Positions 1 to 5,901 of a DNA stretch of 6,146 nucleotides are shown piece by piece. How positions within the stretch are numbered: position 1 is the first letter of the stretch; each line of letters starts with the position of its first letter. A program made the translations under genes and the position numbers. The notes below the pieces were generated by a model. The model was given only the letters and a program-made list of their open reading frames with translations. It was not told the origin of the DNA and made no database searches. The stretch is from Planctomycetota bacterium (GTDB lineage: Bacteria; Planctomycetota; UBA1135; GCA-002686595), in contig JAESRM010000232.1 of assembly GCA_016764635.1 (NCBI GenBank), forward strand, positions 1 through 6,146. Reading direction: 5' to 3'.

Positions 1-1022
1 CCAGGCGCTTCGGAGGCCATCGTGAGGGCTTCCTCCAGGGAAACCACTCCGCGGCCGGTCAGGTTGCGCACCATCTGCAATTGGCTCGATGCGGATCCGG
101 CCAATTGCGGTTCCCCATCCGGACCTTCCGCGGGATAGTAGGCCGCGCCATCCTTGACGATGTGCTGGCGGCCGTGGGAGTGGAAGACCTCGCAACCCGT
201 GCCCGCACCTTGCAGGGCATCACTGACCAGGCATAGGTTCTGGGGACCGCGTGCAGCCAGTGCAATTTGCACGGCGTGTTCTTTCACGTGCACCAAGTCT
301 CCGATGATTTCCGCGAACATTCCGCCGCGAGTCAGAGCTTCGCCGACCATGCCTGGATCCCGATGATGCAGACCGGTCATGGCGTTGAACAAATGCGTGA
401 CACCGGTCGCGCCCGCTTCAAAGCCCGCCACGACCTCTTTGCCGTTGGCCATACTATGACCCAACGAAGTGCGGATGCCGAGGCGTTTGCACTCCTGGAT
501 CAATTCCAAGGCACCGGGTAATTCGGGGGCCAAAGTGATCGTACCCACGCCGCGTCCGTCGCCCGAAGAGGGTCCCAGGATCTTCGCCAAGGCTTCAATG
601 CTTGGCATAGCCAGGTCGGTCTCGGGCAATGCGCCCGCCGCGAGCGGGTTCACAAAGGGACCTTCCAAGTGGGTGCCCAATACGCGCGCGCCCTCGCCCT
701 TGCGCAATACCGCGCGCACTCCGTCCAACGCCTGGACTTGCAAGCCCAAGGTCTCCGGGTCGGCGGGGAACAGGGTGGGCAGAAAGGACGTGGTCCCGAC
801 GCGCGCCAAGGCCAACGCCATGGCCGGCAGGTTGTCGAGCGGGTCCGTGCCGCCGAAACCGTGCACGTGCAAATCGATGAAACCTGGTGCAATCACGGGT
901 CCGGTGGCGTCCCCGTCCTGAACCTCATCGAGCAACACCTCCTGGATGCCCTCATGGTCAAAGCGAATTCGACCCCGGCGCAAGCGCCCCTCGATCAACA
1001 AACGGCCTTCGCGTTCAATCAT
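1..1022 (-). CDS. nagA: N-acetylglucosamine-6-phosphate deacetylase, partial (C-terminus beyond left edge)
   Basis: Cytoplasmic amidohydrolase that converts N-acetylglucosamine-6-phosphate to glucosamine-6-phosphate plus acetate, in amino-sugar use and cell-wall recycling. I translated this frame by hand: it is open for 340 codons from ATG at 1022 to the window edge. Visible family motifs are PGFIDLHVHG (residues 46-55, an HxH metal site as in Gram-positive-type NagA), HLEGPF with metal ligand E120, LGHSMA with H189, THLFNAM with H210, HHRDPG with phosphate-binding R221, and LVSDA with the catalytic D268. LAGSA follows at 308-312. NagA proteins are usually about 380 residues, so roughly 40 are missing. 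The position after GPF that usually reads GAH or GAQ reads GAL (130-132), a substrate-site difference. The start codon overlaps the rsmD stop as ATGA, so translation is probably coupled to rsmD. The family call is secure; a related amidohydrolase specificity cannot be excluded. Confidence 0.93.
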   Translation of the reverse strand, partial: MIEREGRLLIEGRLRRGRIRFDHEGIQEVLLDEVQDGDATGPVIAPGFIDLHVHGFGGTDPLDNLPAMALALARVGTTSFLPTLFPADPETLGLQVQALDGVRAVLRKGEGARVLGTHLEGPFVNPLAAGALPETDLAMPSIEALAKILGPSSGDGRGVGTITLAPELPGALELIQECKRLGIRTSLGHSMANGKEVVAGFEAGATGVTHLFNAMTGLHHRDPGMVGEALTRGGMFAEIIGDLVHVKEHAVQIALAARGPQNLCLVSDALQGAGTGCEVFHSHGRQHIVKDGAAYYPAEGPDGEPQLAGSASSQLQMVRNLTGRGVVSLEEALTMASEAP

Positions 1023-1591
1023 GATTGTTCATCGTCCTTGCGCACATACCAAAGGACCGTGCGTCCATATTTCCGTTGGCTGACCAGCCATCCGTCGGAG
1101 AAATCGTGCTCGCTGATAGCGCGCGGTTCGGTGTGCAACATGAGCAAACCCATGGGCGGCAAGCGCTCCTCGAGCAACTCGCGAACCGTGTCCATCACGC
1201 GCTTGCGACCGTCGGGATCCTTCAGCATGGGATAGGGCGGATCCATGAAAACGATGTCCGGTTGTTCGTCGCCCCAGGAGCTAGACACCAGAGCATCCCC
1301 CATGCGTACATGGGCGCGCTCGGTCATGTCCATATCTGACAGGTTGCGTTCGAGCACTTTGACTACCTTGCGATCGCGCTCCACGTAGTGCACGGAGGTG
1401 GCGCCGCGGCTCAAGGCTTCGAGGCCCAAGCTGCCTGTGCCCGCGAAAAGGTCCAGAATGCGCGCATCCACCACCTCATCCCCAAGGGACGAAAATAGCG
1501 CTTCACGGGCCCTGCCCAACATAGGGCGCGTGCCCAATCCTTCGGGAGCCAGCAATCTGCGGCCCCTCAATTCCCCTGAGATGATTTTCAC
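1019..1591 (-). CDS. rsmD: 16S rRNA (guanine(966)-N(2))-methyltransferase RsmD
   Basis: SAM-dependent methyltransferase that modifies the N2 amino group of G966 (E. coli numbering) in 16S rRNA during 30S assembly. The 190 residues match the usual size (E. coli about 198). The N-terminus MKIISGELRGRRL and the block RPMLGRAREALFSSL (22-36) are typical of RsmD. SAM motif I is ILDLFAGTGSLGLEAL (45-60), an acidic E71 ends the next strand as expected for ribose binding, D99 lies in GDA, and the catalytic motif IV is DPPY (117-120). The start codon is GTG; no in-frame ATG, GTG or TTG lies between it and the upstream in-frame stop, and the protein begins where the family begins. The purine run GGGGA abuts the GTG with no spacer, so it is not a normal ribosome binding site. 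rsmD commonly neighbours coaD, but here it leads into nagA with a 4-base overlap. Confidence 0.95.
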   Translation of the reverse strand: MKIISGELRGRRLLAPEGLGTRPMLGRAREALFSSLGDEVVDARILDLFAGTGSLGLEALSRGATSVHYVERDRKVVKVLERNLSDMDMTERAHVRMGDALVSSSWGDEQPDIVFMDPPYPMLKDPDGRKRVMDTVRELLEERLPPMGLLMLHTEPRAISEHDFSDGWLVSQRKYGRTVLWYVRKDDEQS

Positions 1592-1596
1592 TCCCC

Positions 1597-1603
1597 ATTT
1601 ATA
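1597..1603 (-). promoter_or_regulatory. Probable -10 element of the rsmD-nagA operon
   Basis: The minus strand reads TATAAAT here, one base from the TATAAT consensus if TATAAA is taken as the hexamer. Only about six bases separate it from the GTG of rsmD, so transcription would begin at or next to the start codon and give a leaderless or nearly leaderless mRNA. No good -35 is visible 16-18 bp upstream. The call rests on sequence match and position alone. Confidence 0.4.
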
Positions 1604-1658
1604 GCGATCTTTGACACCTGCGCCCAGTCCTAGCAGGCCAACTCACGCCCCAAGCGGC

Positions 1659-1664
1659 TAGAAT
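1659..1664 (+). promoter_or_regulatory. Possible -10 element for the 285-residue membrane protein gene
   Basis: TAGAAT matches the TATAAT consensus at five of six positions. It lies 46 bp before the ATG, which would give a 5' leader of about 40 bases. No convincing -35 is found at 16-18 bp spacing. The purine run AAAGAGG at 1681-1687 is 23 bases from the ATG and too distant to serve it directly. Confidence 0.3.
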
Positions 1665-1710
1665 AGGGCCACTCTCCAGCAAAGAGGCCCACACTGCCGA
1701 TGGTTCCCAC

Positions 1711-2568
1711 ATGAAGATTTCCGACGAGGCCTACGACACAGATCCCGGCGGCGCCTTGGTCCTGCGCTCTAGCCCCATGAAAAACTTCATGTTCGTGATC
1801 GCCGCCTGCGCTATTTTGGGTGCCACAGTCTTCTTCGGAACACGTTTCATGGTCGCCTTGAGCCCCATGATGATCCTCCTGCTCAGCGTGCCCATGGGGA
1901 TCACCGCCTTGATCACCGTGGCTATTTTTGCTGCCGCGATCCACTCGTTCCGGGCCAGTCTGCGCCCGAGCAACTGGTCCATGCAAATCGGTTCCCAGTC
2001 ATTGGTGGTCAACCTGCGCGACTACCGCAACGCCGTGCCCGGGGAAGCCCTCCCGGTGTTACGACTACCTATCCAAGACATCTCCAGTATGGTGCAGGTG
2101 ACCGAAACATGGATCCGACGGAGCGGTCGCAAAGGCGGCGAACGAGCGCGCATCAAGCGTAAGTTTGTGGAGCTGACTGTGGATGGAATAGACACCTCCG
2201 ATTTAGCAAAAGTCCTGCTGCATGAACGTCGAAGGAACACCCAGAAAAGCTCCTCTCAAAAGAGCGCGTCCCCGTTCAAATTCCATGCGTTGCACATCTT
2301 TGTACTGGAACCAGGCGTAGTACGTCTCGTGGCCAGTAGACGGGTTGTCTCCGCTTTGGGGCATCTGCTGACGTTTGGTGAAGCGTGCCAGGTGGACTTG
2401 GACAAGAAACTCGCGCATGAGCCTTCCCTGCTGCGCGCCCACGCGCTAGACATGCGCGGCGAGCGTTTGCATGCGACCACTATGCTCTCCAAAGAAGAGG
2501 GTTTGAGTTTCTCCGAGGCCCGCGTGCTACTGGACGAAAGCACGGTGCCAGGCGTAAATCTCGATTGA
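1711..2568 (+). CDS. Unrecognised two-helix membrane protein with a soluble C-terminal region
   Basis: I do not recognise this 285-residue protein. Residues 24-49 and 51-80 form two long hydrophobic segments with only a short loop containing R45 between them, consistent with a helical hairpin in the inner membrane and both ends in the cytoplasm. The region after the helices (about 87-172) alternates hydrophobic and polar residues like a beta-rich domain and carries a very basic stretch (RRSGRKGGERARIKRK, 136-151). This layout recalls small bacterial proteins with a membrane hairpin plus PH-like domain, but that is a guess from pattern. A polar serine/lysine linker (176-188) precedes a second mixed alpha/beta part (189-285). 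ATG at 1711 is used; ATG at 1777 is an alternative that would shorten the N-terminus by 22 residues and still keep both helices. It is transcribed away from rsmD and lies 279 bp upstream of the sigma-factor gene on the same strand. Confidence 0.75.
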   Translation: MKISDEAYDTDPGGALVLRSSPMKNFMFVIAACAILGATVFFGTRFMVALSPMMILLLSVPMGITALITVAIFAAAIHSFRASLRPSNWSMQIGSQSLVVNLRDYRNAVPGEALPVLRLPIQDISSMVQVTETWIRRSGRKGGERARIKRKFVELTVDGIDTSDLAKVLLHERRRNTQKSSSQKSASPFKFHALHIFVLEPGVVRLVASRRVVSALGHLLTFGEACQVDLDKKLAHEPSLLRAHALDMRGERLHATTMLSKEEGLSFSEARVLLDESTVPGVNLD

Positions 2569-2576
2569 AACACGCA

Positions 2577-2607
2577 CCACCTGCGCATTGAAGATCTACG
2601 CAGGCGG
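2577..2607 (+). terminator. Hairpin after the membrane protein gene, possible terminator
   Basis: CCTGCG (2580-2585) pairs with CGCAGG (2599-2604). After one A-C mismatch, CC (2577-2578) pairs with GG (2606-2607). The loop is 13 bases. The hairpin starts 9 bases after the stop codon, the usual place for a terminator, but no T-run follows it, so intrinsic termination would be weak. It could instead stabilise the mRNA 3' end. Confidence 0.35.
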
Positions 2608-2642
2608 AAGCAGAGCCTCAGACCTGAAGCATTCCCCCCATT

Positions 2643-2652
2643 GATCCGGATC
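2643..2652. repeat. Perfect palindrome with a repeated half, possible operator
   Basis: GATCCGGATC is a perfect 10-bp palindrome. Its right part, CGGATCT (2647-2653), recurs directly at 2675-2681, 28 bp further on. It lies about 200 bp upstream of the sigma-factor start, in non-coding sequence. A short palindrome of this kind can arise by chance, so a regulatory role is only a suggestion. Confidence 0.25.
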
Positions 2653-2847
2653 TTCCGTGTTTTGTGGGTGCTATCGGATCTCTTTGCTACTTTATGGGAG
2701 CGCTCATCGAGACGGACTTTTGGCCCCATGCTTATCCAGGCATAACAAAAATGCTCGCGTGCTGCCTTGCAGTCTTGCTCTTTTGAACGCGCTCGCTCAT
2801 TTCACTTTTGACTCGCGCCCAAAAGGCTCCCGCAAAGCCCTGTCCGC

Positions 2848-5715
2848 ATGACAAGTCCTGCTTCTCGACAATTCAAACGCTACCTCCGCCAAGGCGACCC
2901 GGCCATGCTCGGGAAGCTGTATGACCTGGTAGCGCCAGAGCTGCTGACCCTCGCCCTGCACCTCACCCAGAGACCTGCCCAAGCCGAGGACCTGGTCCAG
3001 GAAGTTTTCCTCCAGGCCATTCAGGACCGCGACCAATGGGATGCTGAAACGTCAGTAGAAGTGTGGATGACCCACCTTCTGGCCGCTCACTTCGAACGCG
3101 CCCTCGAAGCCTCTGACAAAAATGCCTATCTGACATCCCTTGACGATTCCAATGCCCGAGAGCTGCCAGGCGACCCCGTTCTCGAAGCCCAGCGTTCGGA
3201 ACTTTCGGAGACTCTAGCCGCGGCCCTCGCTGAACTGCCCGATGTCTACCGCACCGTTGTACGCCTCCTGATTCAGGATGGCATGAACTCCGAACAAGCT
3301 GCAGAAGCTCTCGAACGCCCGGCGGGCACCGTACGATCCCAACTCGCCCGCGGACTCGATCGACTGCGCCGCATTTTGCCGGCAACCTTGGGATTAGGTG
3401 TTTGGCTCGCTGCCGACAAGAGGCCTGGAACCAAAACCACCGCGCAGGAGACGCTCGATGGTCTGAAGCAGCGCTTCTTCGAAGATCACCCAAGCGTCGC
3501 GAAACCCTTGCGGCCTCCGACCCTAACCAGTTCGTGGATTTGGACAGCCGGCGCGGTCGGGGTGGGGCTGCTCAGCTTGGCCGCCGTGTTTTGGAATTCC
3601 GATAGTGCGAAGGATTCGGGCGCAGCGGATTCGTTCCAAGCGGCCGCTGGGCACATCGTCAGTGCACAGGAAATAGGCCGCCCCTCCTTGCGTAGCCCAG
3701 CGACGTTCGGCCAGCGTAAGTCGGTTGGGCCCGAAGTCCGCCTTCCGCAATCGAGCCCGATTCGCGTTTCCGGTCATGTACTCGGGAAATTCGGTGAAGC
3801 CATTCCCGGAGCCACGGTCAGCCTCTACTACTGGGAACCTTGGAGCGACCAAGTCGGCGACCACGAGCTTGAAACGATCACGGGTTACGGTTGGTCGACG
3901 ACCACCGATGCCGCTGGCCACTATGAATTGGACCTGCCGTGCTTGCCCCCAGGCAATCCGGCCTTGCACGTAGGACTGGGTGAAAACCATACAGAGGAGT
4001 TGCTAAGGTTCGCCTCCGGAAGCAGTCACTTACAACCGATCCGCATGGGCCACAATGAAATGCCCGCGGTTCAACTATTCCCCGCTGGTGCCGTCAAAGG
4101 CTTGCTTCTACAACACGATGGAAGCCCGGCCTATCCAGCCCATATAGAAGTCTATCCGGGAAAGGACCCAAGCATGAACCAATGGTATTCCACGAAGCCA
4201 GATGGCTCATTCGATCTCCCCGGTCTACCCGCGGGTCTCCACAATCTGCGACTCTCCAGAAGAGGCCTGATTCAACAAACGACGGTGATGGTGCAGGCTG
4301 GAAGCACGGTCGATACGGGTACAACGCTTTTCCCGGAACCCATTGCGATCCAGGTGCACGTCACCAATGAGCAGGGTCAAGATTTATGTGATGCCCGCAT
4401 TCGATTCGCCCCCACGGGGCAATCCCAGGAGGCCTATTACTTCCCCAAGAAGACCGATAAAAATGGACGCGTCGACGTTTTACTGCCGAGCTTCGATCAA
4501 CACTCCATCGACGTCATCGTCAAGGAATTCGAGTCTGAGCAAGACACCTACTACATAGCCGCCGGTCAAAAGAGCCTGGAGGTTCGCATGCAGCCGACCT
4601 CCATGACACGGGTTCGCGCCACGGATGAAAGCACTGGGCTGCCCTTGTCCCGTTTCAATCTCTTGGTTGAAACTCTGGAAGGCACGCACTGGGCCCAGAC
4701 GGGCAAGATCAATTATGTAAACCCTGACGCAATGGGCATCAAGTCGATTGAGTACACCCCCGACGCTCGCTGCCGCGTCTACAGAATGGGCTACCAAGCT
4801 GCGTATTTTGACTTTCGAGGCGATCTCCCCGATGTAGTAGAAGTGCAACTGCACGTCACGCATCCTGTCAGTGGTCGAATCCTTTTGGCAGGCACGCCCT
4901 CTGCCGGCCTGTCAGTGGAAATCTGTATCCGCAACAGCCCCGGACTGATCGACCCCAGCGGGCCTAAACTGCGCTTGCGCATCCAAGAGGAAGCCGAAGA
5001 AGTCCTTTGGGCTGAGACCGATATCGAAGGTGTTTTCACATTCGAACCACTAGCTGATGCCGGGATGTGGTATTGCTTGCGCGTCCACGATCGCCTCCAC
5101 AACGGCGTTGAACACTGGTTTCAGGTGGACAAAGGTAATCCCGCAGGCCAGAACCTGGGCGACCTCGAATTGCAGCCCACGGGCATATTGCGCGGCAAGG
5201 TACAAGTCCCCGACGGCATCAACCCCATGGGTATGACCTTTATGGTGGATTTTGCAACTGGCGCTTTGACGGCCGTAGCTGACAGCGCGGGTGCCTTCGA
5301 ATTGAAGAACATCGCCGAGGGTGAACACATCCTCCGGCTTCAAAAAAGGGCTGGTTTCGCTTCCCTCGAACGTGAATTCACCTTCACCATCCAAGCCAAT
5401 CAAACTCTTGAGCAGGCTATTGACCTACGCCCGCTCGCGCGCTGCCTGCGGCACCTTCAGATCTCCGACAAGGGCCAACCTCTCGCAAACCACAAGGTCT
5501 ACTTGAGTGTGGATAAGCCGGTAGATCCCGCCAGCTGGGAAGCCTGCTTCATGGGTTTCACGGACATCAATGGCCATGTCACTGGTGAACTCCCCATGAG
5601 CGGCATGACCTCCGTCTGGACTCAATCCCAAGCAGGCGAAGCTCCCCGTCGCCACCCAACCGCCAACGTGCCCCTGACGAGCAAAGTCCTGCCGATCATA
5701 GAAGTGGCCTATTGA
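2848..5715 (+). CDS. Membrane-tethered ECF sigma-70 factor fused to a large carboxypeptidase-regulatory-like repeat region
   Basis: This 955-residue protein joins a sigma factor to a presumed extracytoplasmic sensor. Sigma region 2 covers about residues 17-85, with the core-binding motif AEDLVQEVFLQA (46-57). Region 4 covers about 122-177, with ELPDVYRTVV and the recognition helix GTVRSQLARGLDRLRR (160-175). A basic, proline-rich juxtamembrane stretch (218-224) precedes one transmembrane helix (about 229-249), so the sigma part should be cytoplasmic and the rest outside. A Ser/Ala/Gly-rich linker (250-303) leads to about seven beta-sandwich modules of 80-105 residues, starting near 304, 412, 498, 586, 672, 778 and 863. 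Six carry a D-x-x-G or PDG turn typical of CarboxypepD_reg-like folds: TDAAG 353-357, PDGSF 451-455, TDKNG 536-540, TDIEG 724-728, DSAGAF 812-817, TDING 905-909. Ordinary ECF factors are about 170-200 residues. An in-frame TGA at 2809 leaves ATG 2848 as the only good start, without a clear ribosome binding site. No anti-sigma gene is adjacent. The fold assignments are firm; the sensing role is inferred. Confidence 0.9.
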   Translation: MTSPASRQFKRYLRQGDPAMLGKLYDLVAPELLTLALHLTQRPAQAEDLVQEVFLQAIQDRDQWDAETSVEVWMTHLLAAHFERALEASDKNAYLTSLDDSNARELPGDPVLEAQRSELSETLAAALAELPDVYRTVVRLLIQDGMNSEQAAEALERPAGTVRSQLARGLDRLRRILPATLGLGVWLAADKRPGTKTTAQETLDGLKQRFFEDHPSVAKPLRPPTLTSSWIWTAGAVGVGLLSLAAVFWNSDSAKDSGAADSFQAAAGHIVSAQEIGRPSLRSPATFGQRKSVGPEVRLPQSSPIRVSGHVLGKFGEAIPGATVSLYYWEPWSDQVGDHELETITGYGWSTTTDAAGHYELDLPCLPPGNPALHVGLGENHTEELLRFASGSSHLQPIRMGHNEMPAVQLFPAGAVKGLLLQHDGSPAYPAHIEVYPGKDPSMNQWYSTKPDGSFDLPGLPAGLHNLRLSRRGLIQQTTVMVQAGSTVDTGTTLFPEPIAIQVHVTNEQGQDLCDARIRFAPTGQSQEAYYFPKKTDKNGRVDVLLPSFDQHSIDVIVKEFESEQDTYYIAAGQKSLEVRMQPTSMTRVRATDESTGLPLSRFNLLVETLEGTHWAQTGKINYVNPDAMGIKSIEYTPDARCRVYRMGYQAAYFDFRGDLPDVVEVQLHVTHPVSGRILLAGTPSAGLSVEICIRNSPGLIDPSGPKLRLRIQEEAEEVLWAETDIEGVFTFEPLADAGMWYCLRVHDRLHNGVEHWFQVDKGNPAGQNLGDLELQPTGILRGKVQVPDGINPMGMTFMVDFATGALTAVADSAGAFELKNIAEGEHILRLQKRAGFASLEREFTFTIQANQTLEQAIDLRPLARCLRHLQISDKGQPLANHKVYLSVDKPVDPASWEACFMGFTDINGHVTGELPMSGMTSVWTQSQAGEAPRRHPTANVPLTSKVLPIIEVAY

Positions 5716-5901
5716 GCTGAGCAGTCACTCCACGGCGGCCCTTGCCCAAACCGACGTGTGGAAGCCGCCCCAACCGCTGTGAATCGGGACAGGTGTGCGC
5801 TCCGGAGAAAGAGTCGTTATTGTGCTACCTGCCCCACTCACTCCAATCAGCCCCACGCCACTTTGATCGACTCCGTACTCACCTCAGGACCCGTGCAATT
5901 C
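5716..5901. other. Intergenic region between the sigma-factor gene and the aldolase gene
   Basis: The gap is 186 bp if the aldolase starts at ATG 5902. It contains a GC-rich inverted repeat near its left end, and GGAGAAAGAG at 5804-5813, which resembles a ribosome binding site but has no suitably spaced in-frame start after it. The aldolase reading frame is open across the whole gap back to the sigma-factor TGA, so part of this stretch may code for an N-terminal extension. Confidence 0.45.
5734..5769 (+). repeat. GC-rich inverted repeat after the sigma-factor gene, weak terminator candidate
   Basis: GGCGGC (5734-5739) and GCCGCC (5764-5769) are perfectly complementary and could form a 6-bp stem with a 24-base loop, beginning 18 bases after the sigma-factor stop codon. 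The loop is large and no T-run follows, so it is a poor match to an intrinsic terminator. Confidence 0.2.

Larger units (their letters stand above)
1592..1710. promoter_or_regulatory. Divergent intergenic region between rsmD and the 285-residue membrane protein gene
   Basis: This 119-bp gap separates genes reading outward and must hold both of their promoters. It contains the TATAAAT element facing rsmD and a TAGAAT element facing the plus-strand gene. A TTGACA at 1611-1616 on the plus strand matches the -35 consensus but sits about 42 bp from TAGAAT, too far to pair with it. No strong dyad that would suggest a shared operator is evident. Confidence 0.5.
2569..2847. other. Intergenic region upstream of the sigma-factor gene
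   Basis: This 279-bp stretch holds a hairpin close behind the upstream stop codon, a perfect 10-bp palindrome with a repeated arm, and then AT-richer sequence leading to the sigma-factor start. It presumably contains the end of the upstream transcript and the promoter of the sigma-factor gene. I see no convincing -35/-10 pair and no RNA gene. A GTG-initiated 64-codon frame at 2657-2851 crosses it but does not look like a protein gene. Confidence 0.5.

Noticed and set aside
669..1235. 188-codon plus-strand frame across the nagA-rsmD junction
   Set aside because: It lies opposite two clearly recognisable genes; its composition is that of an antisense shadow and it shows no domain.
1611..1616. 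Consensus TTGACA on the plus strand in the divergent region
   Set aside because: No -10-like hexamer lies 16-18 bp downstream; the nearest good one (TAGAAT at 1659) is about 42 bp away, so it is not part of a recognisable promoter.
2256..2729. 157-codon minus-strand frame over the end of the membrane protein gene
   Set aside because: It is Arg/Ser-rich, resembles no protein family and mirrors the codon pattern of the plus-strand gene; treated as a shadow.
2657..2851. 64-codon GTG-initiated frame whose TGA overlaps the sigma-factor ATG as ATGA
   Set aside because: The overlap looks like translational coupling, but the start has no ribosome binding site, the product is Cys/Ser/Leu/Arg-rich without any domain, helix pattern or family resemblance, and the frame crosses the presumed promoter region.
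3391..3420. Hydrophobic patch GLGVWLAA (residues 182-189) as a first transmembrane helix of the sigma protein
   Set aside because: It is too short and is followed at once by charged residues; only the segment at 229-249 has transmembrane length.
2963..3493. 176-codon minus-strand frame opposite the sigma domains
   Set aside because: The plus strand carries unmistakable sigma region 2 and 4 motifs; the antisense product has no recognisable features.
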